Shown: positions 42,361-42,518 of the stretch, piece by piece
Layout of the letters: each line of letters starts with the position of its first letter
Position numbering within the stretch: position 1 is the stretch's first letter
NCBI RefSeq assembly: GCF_000003605.2
Contig: NW_003150755.1
Location: forward strand, 417,245-459,762
From: Saccoglossus kowalevskii
Lineage: Eukaryota > Hemichordata > Enteropneusta > Harrimaniidae
Length of the DNA: 42,518 nt
Direction: 5' to 3'
The notes under the pieces: generated by a model
Database searches by the model: none
What the model was told of the DNA's origin: nothing
The model's input: only the letters and a program-made list of their open reading frames with translations
Translations under genes and position numbers: made by a program

Positions 42361-42518
42361 TCATAATGCCTACACATTGACATATACATTATTGAACACA
42401 AAGTTTAAATTTAAGAAAGCTGTTTTTTAAAGCCATATTGCCTCGCTAACGTAATCTATCTTATACCTCACGTATTTATTTGTTTACAAATACAGTCCCG
42501 ACTCAATCTGATTAAAAT

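Overview
This window looks like nuclear DNA from an invertebrate animal. It is AT-rich, its genes are split by GT-AG introns, most of it is non-coding, and it is full of short palindromic elements and tandem repeats. Two assembly gaps (12200-12633 and 28974-29023) mark it as a draft scaffold. The two recognisable genes suit a marine invertebrate, deuterostome or lophotrochozoan, but nothing I can read fixes the phylum. I found no bacterial, viral or CRISPR-type system.

Two genes can be reconstructed exon by exon, both on the minus strand. The first (1870-3407) is a compact five-exon gene for a mitochondrial uncoupling protein of the UCP1/2/3 group. It has 323 residues, all three carrier signatures, and introns of only 114-168 bp. 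The second (20151-32602) is a four-exon gene for a 156-residue secreted, probably membrane-anchored LU (Ly6/uPAR, three-finger) domain protein with 12 cysteines and introns of 2.9-4.7 kb. Two further minus-strand candidates are weak: a GC-rich open frame with a signal-like start inside the third LU intron (22885-23325), and a possible first exon with one membrane segment (40509-40625).

Layout: 1-413 is a minisatellite of two alternating unit types. 421-3407 holds the UCP gene and its 3' flank. 3408-7310 is UCP upstream DNA with several promoter-like motif groups. 7311-7468 is a hAT-type MITE with an 8-bp target duplication; a second, inverted copy runs into the first gap. 8241-8651 is a tandem repeat with long G runs. 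9282-11604 holds two diverged direct copies of an approximately 0.9-kb block. 15018-18600 is a tandem duplication of an approximately 1.8-kb unit, each unit carrying two copies of a module with paired CCAAT boxes. 18610-20150 is the 3' flank of the LU gene and has a 24-bp perfect palindrome. 20151-32602 is the LU gene with repeats and MITEs in its introns. 32603-42518 is upstream and intergenic DNA with further tandem repeats and a third copy of a second MITE family.

The two genes show no functional link. The most interesting unexplained structure is the four-fold double-CCAAT module at 15.5-18.4 kb, whose CCAAT-to-CCAAT spacing is 72, 70, 72 and 70 bp. It reads like a conserved regulatory cassette or the promoter of a repeated transcription unit, but no coding sequence next to it can be supported.
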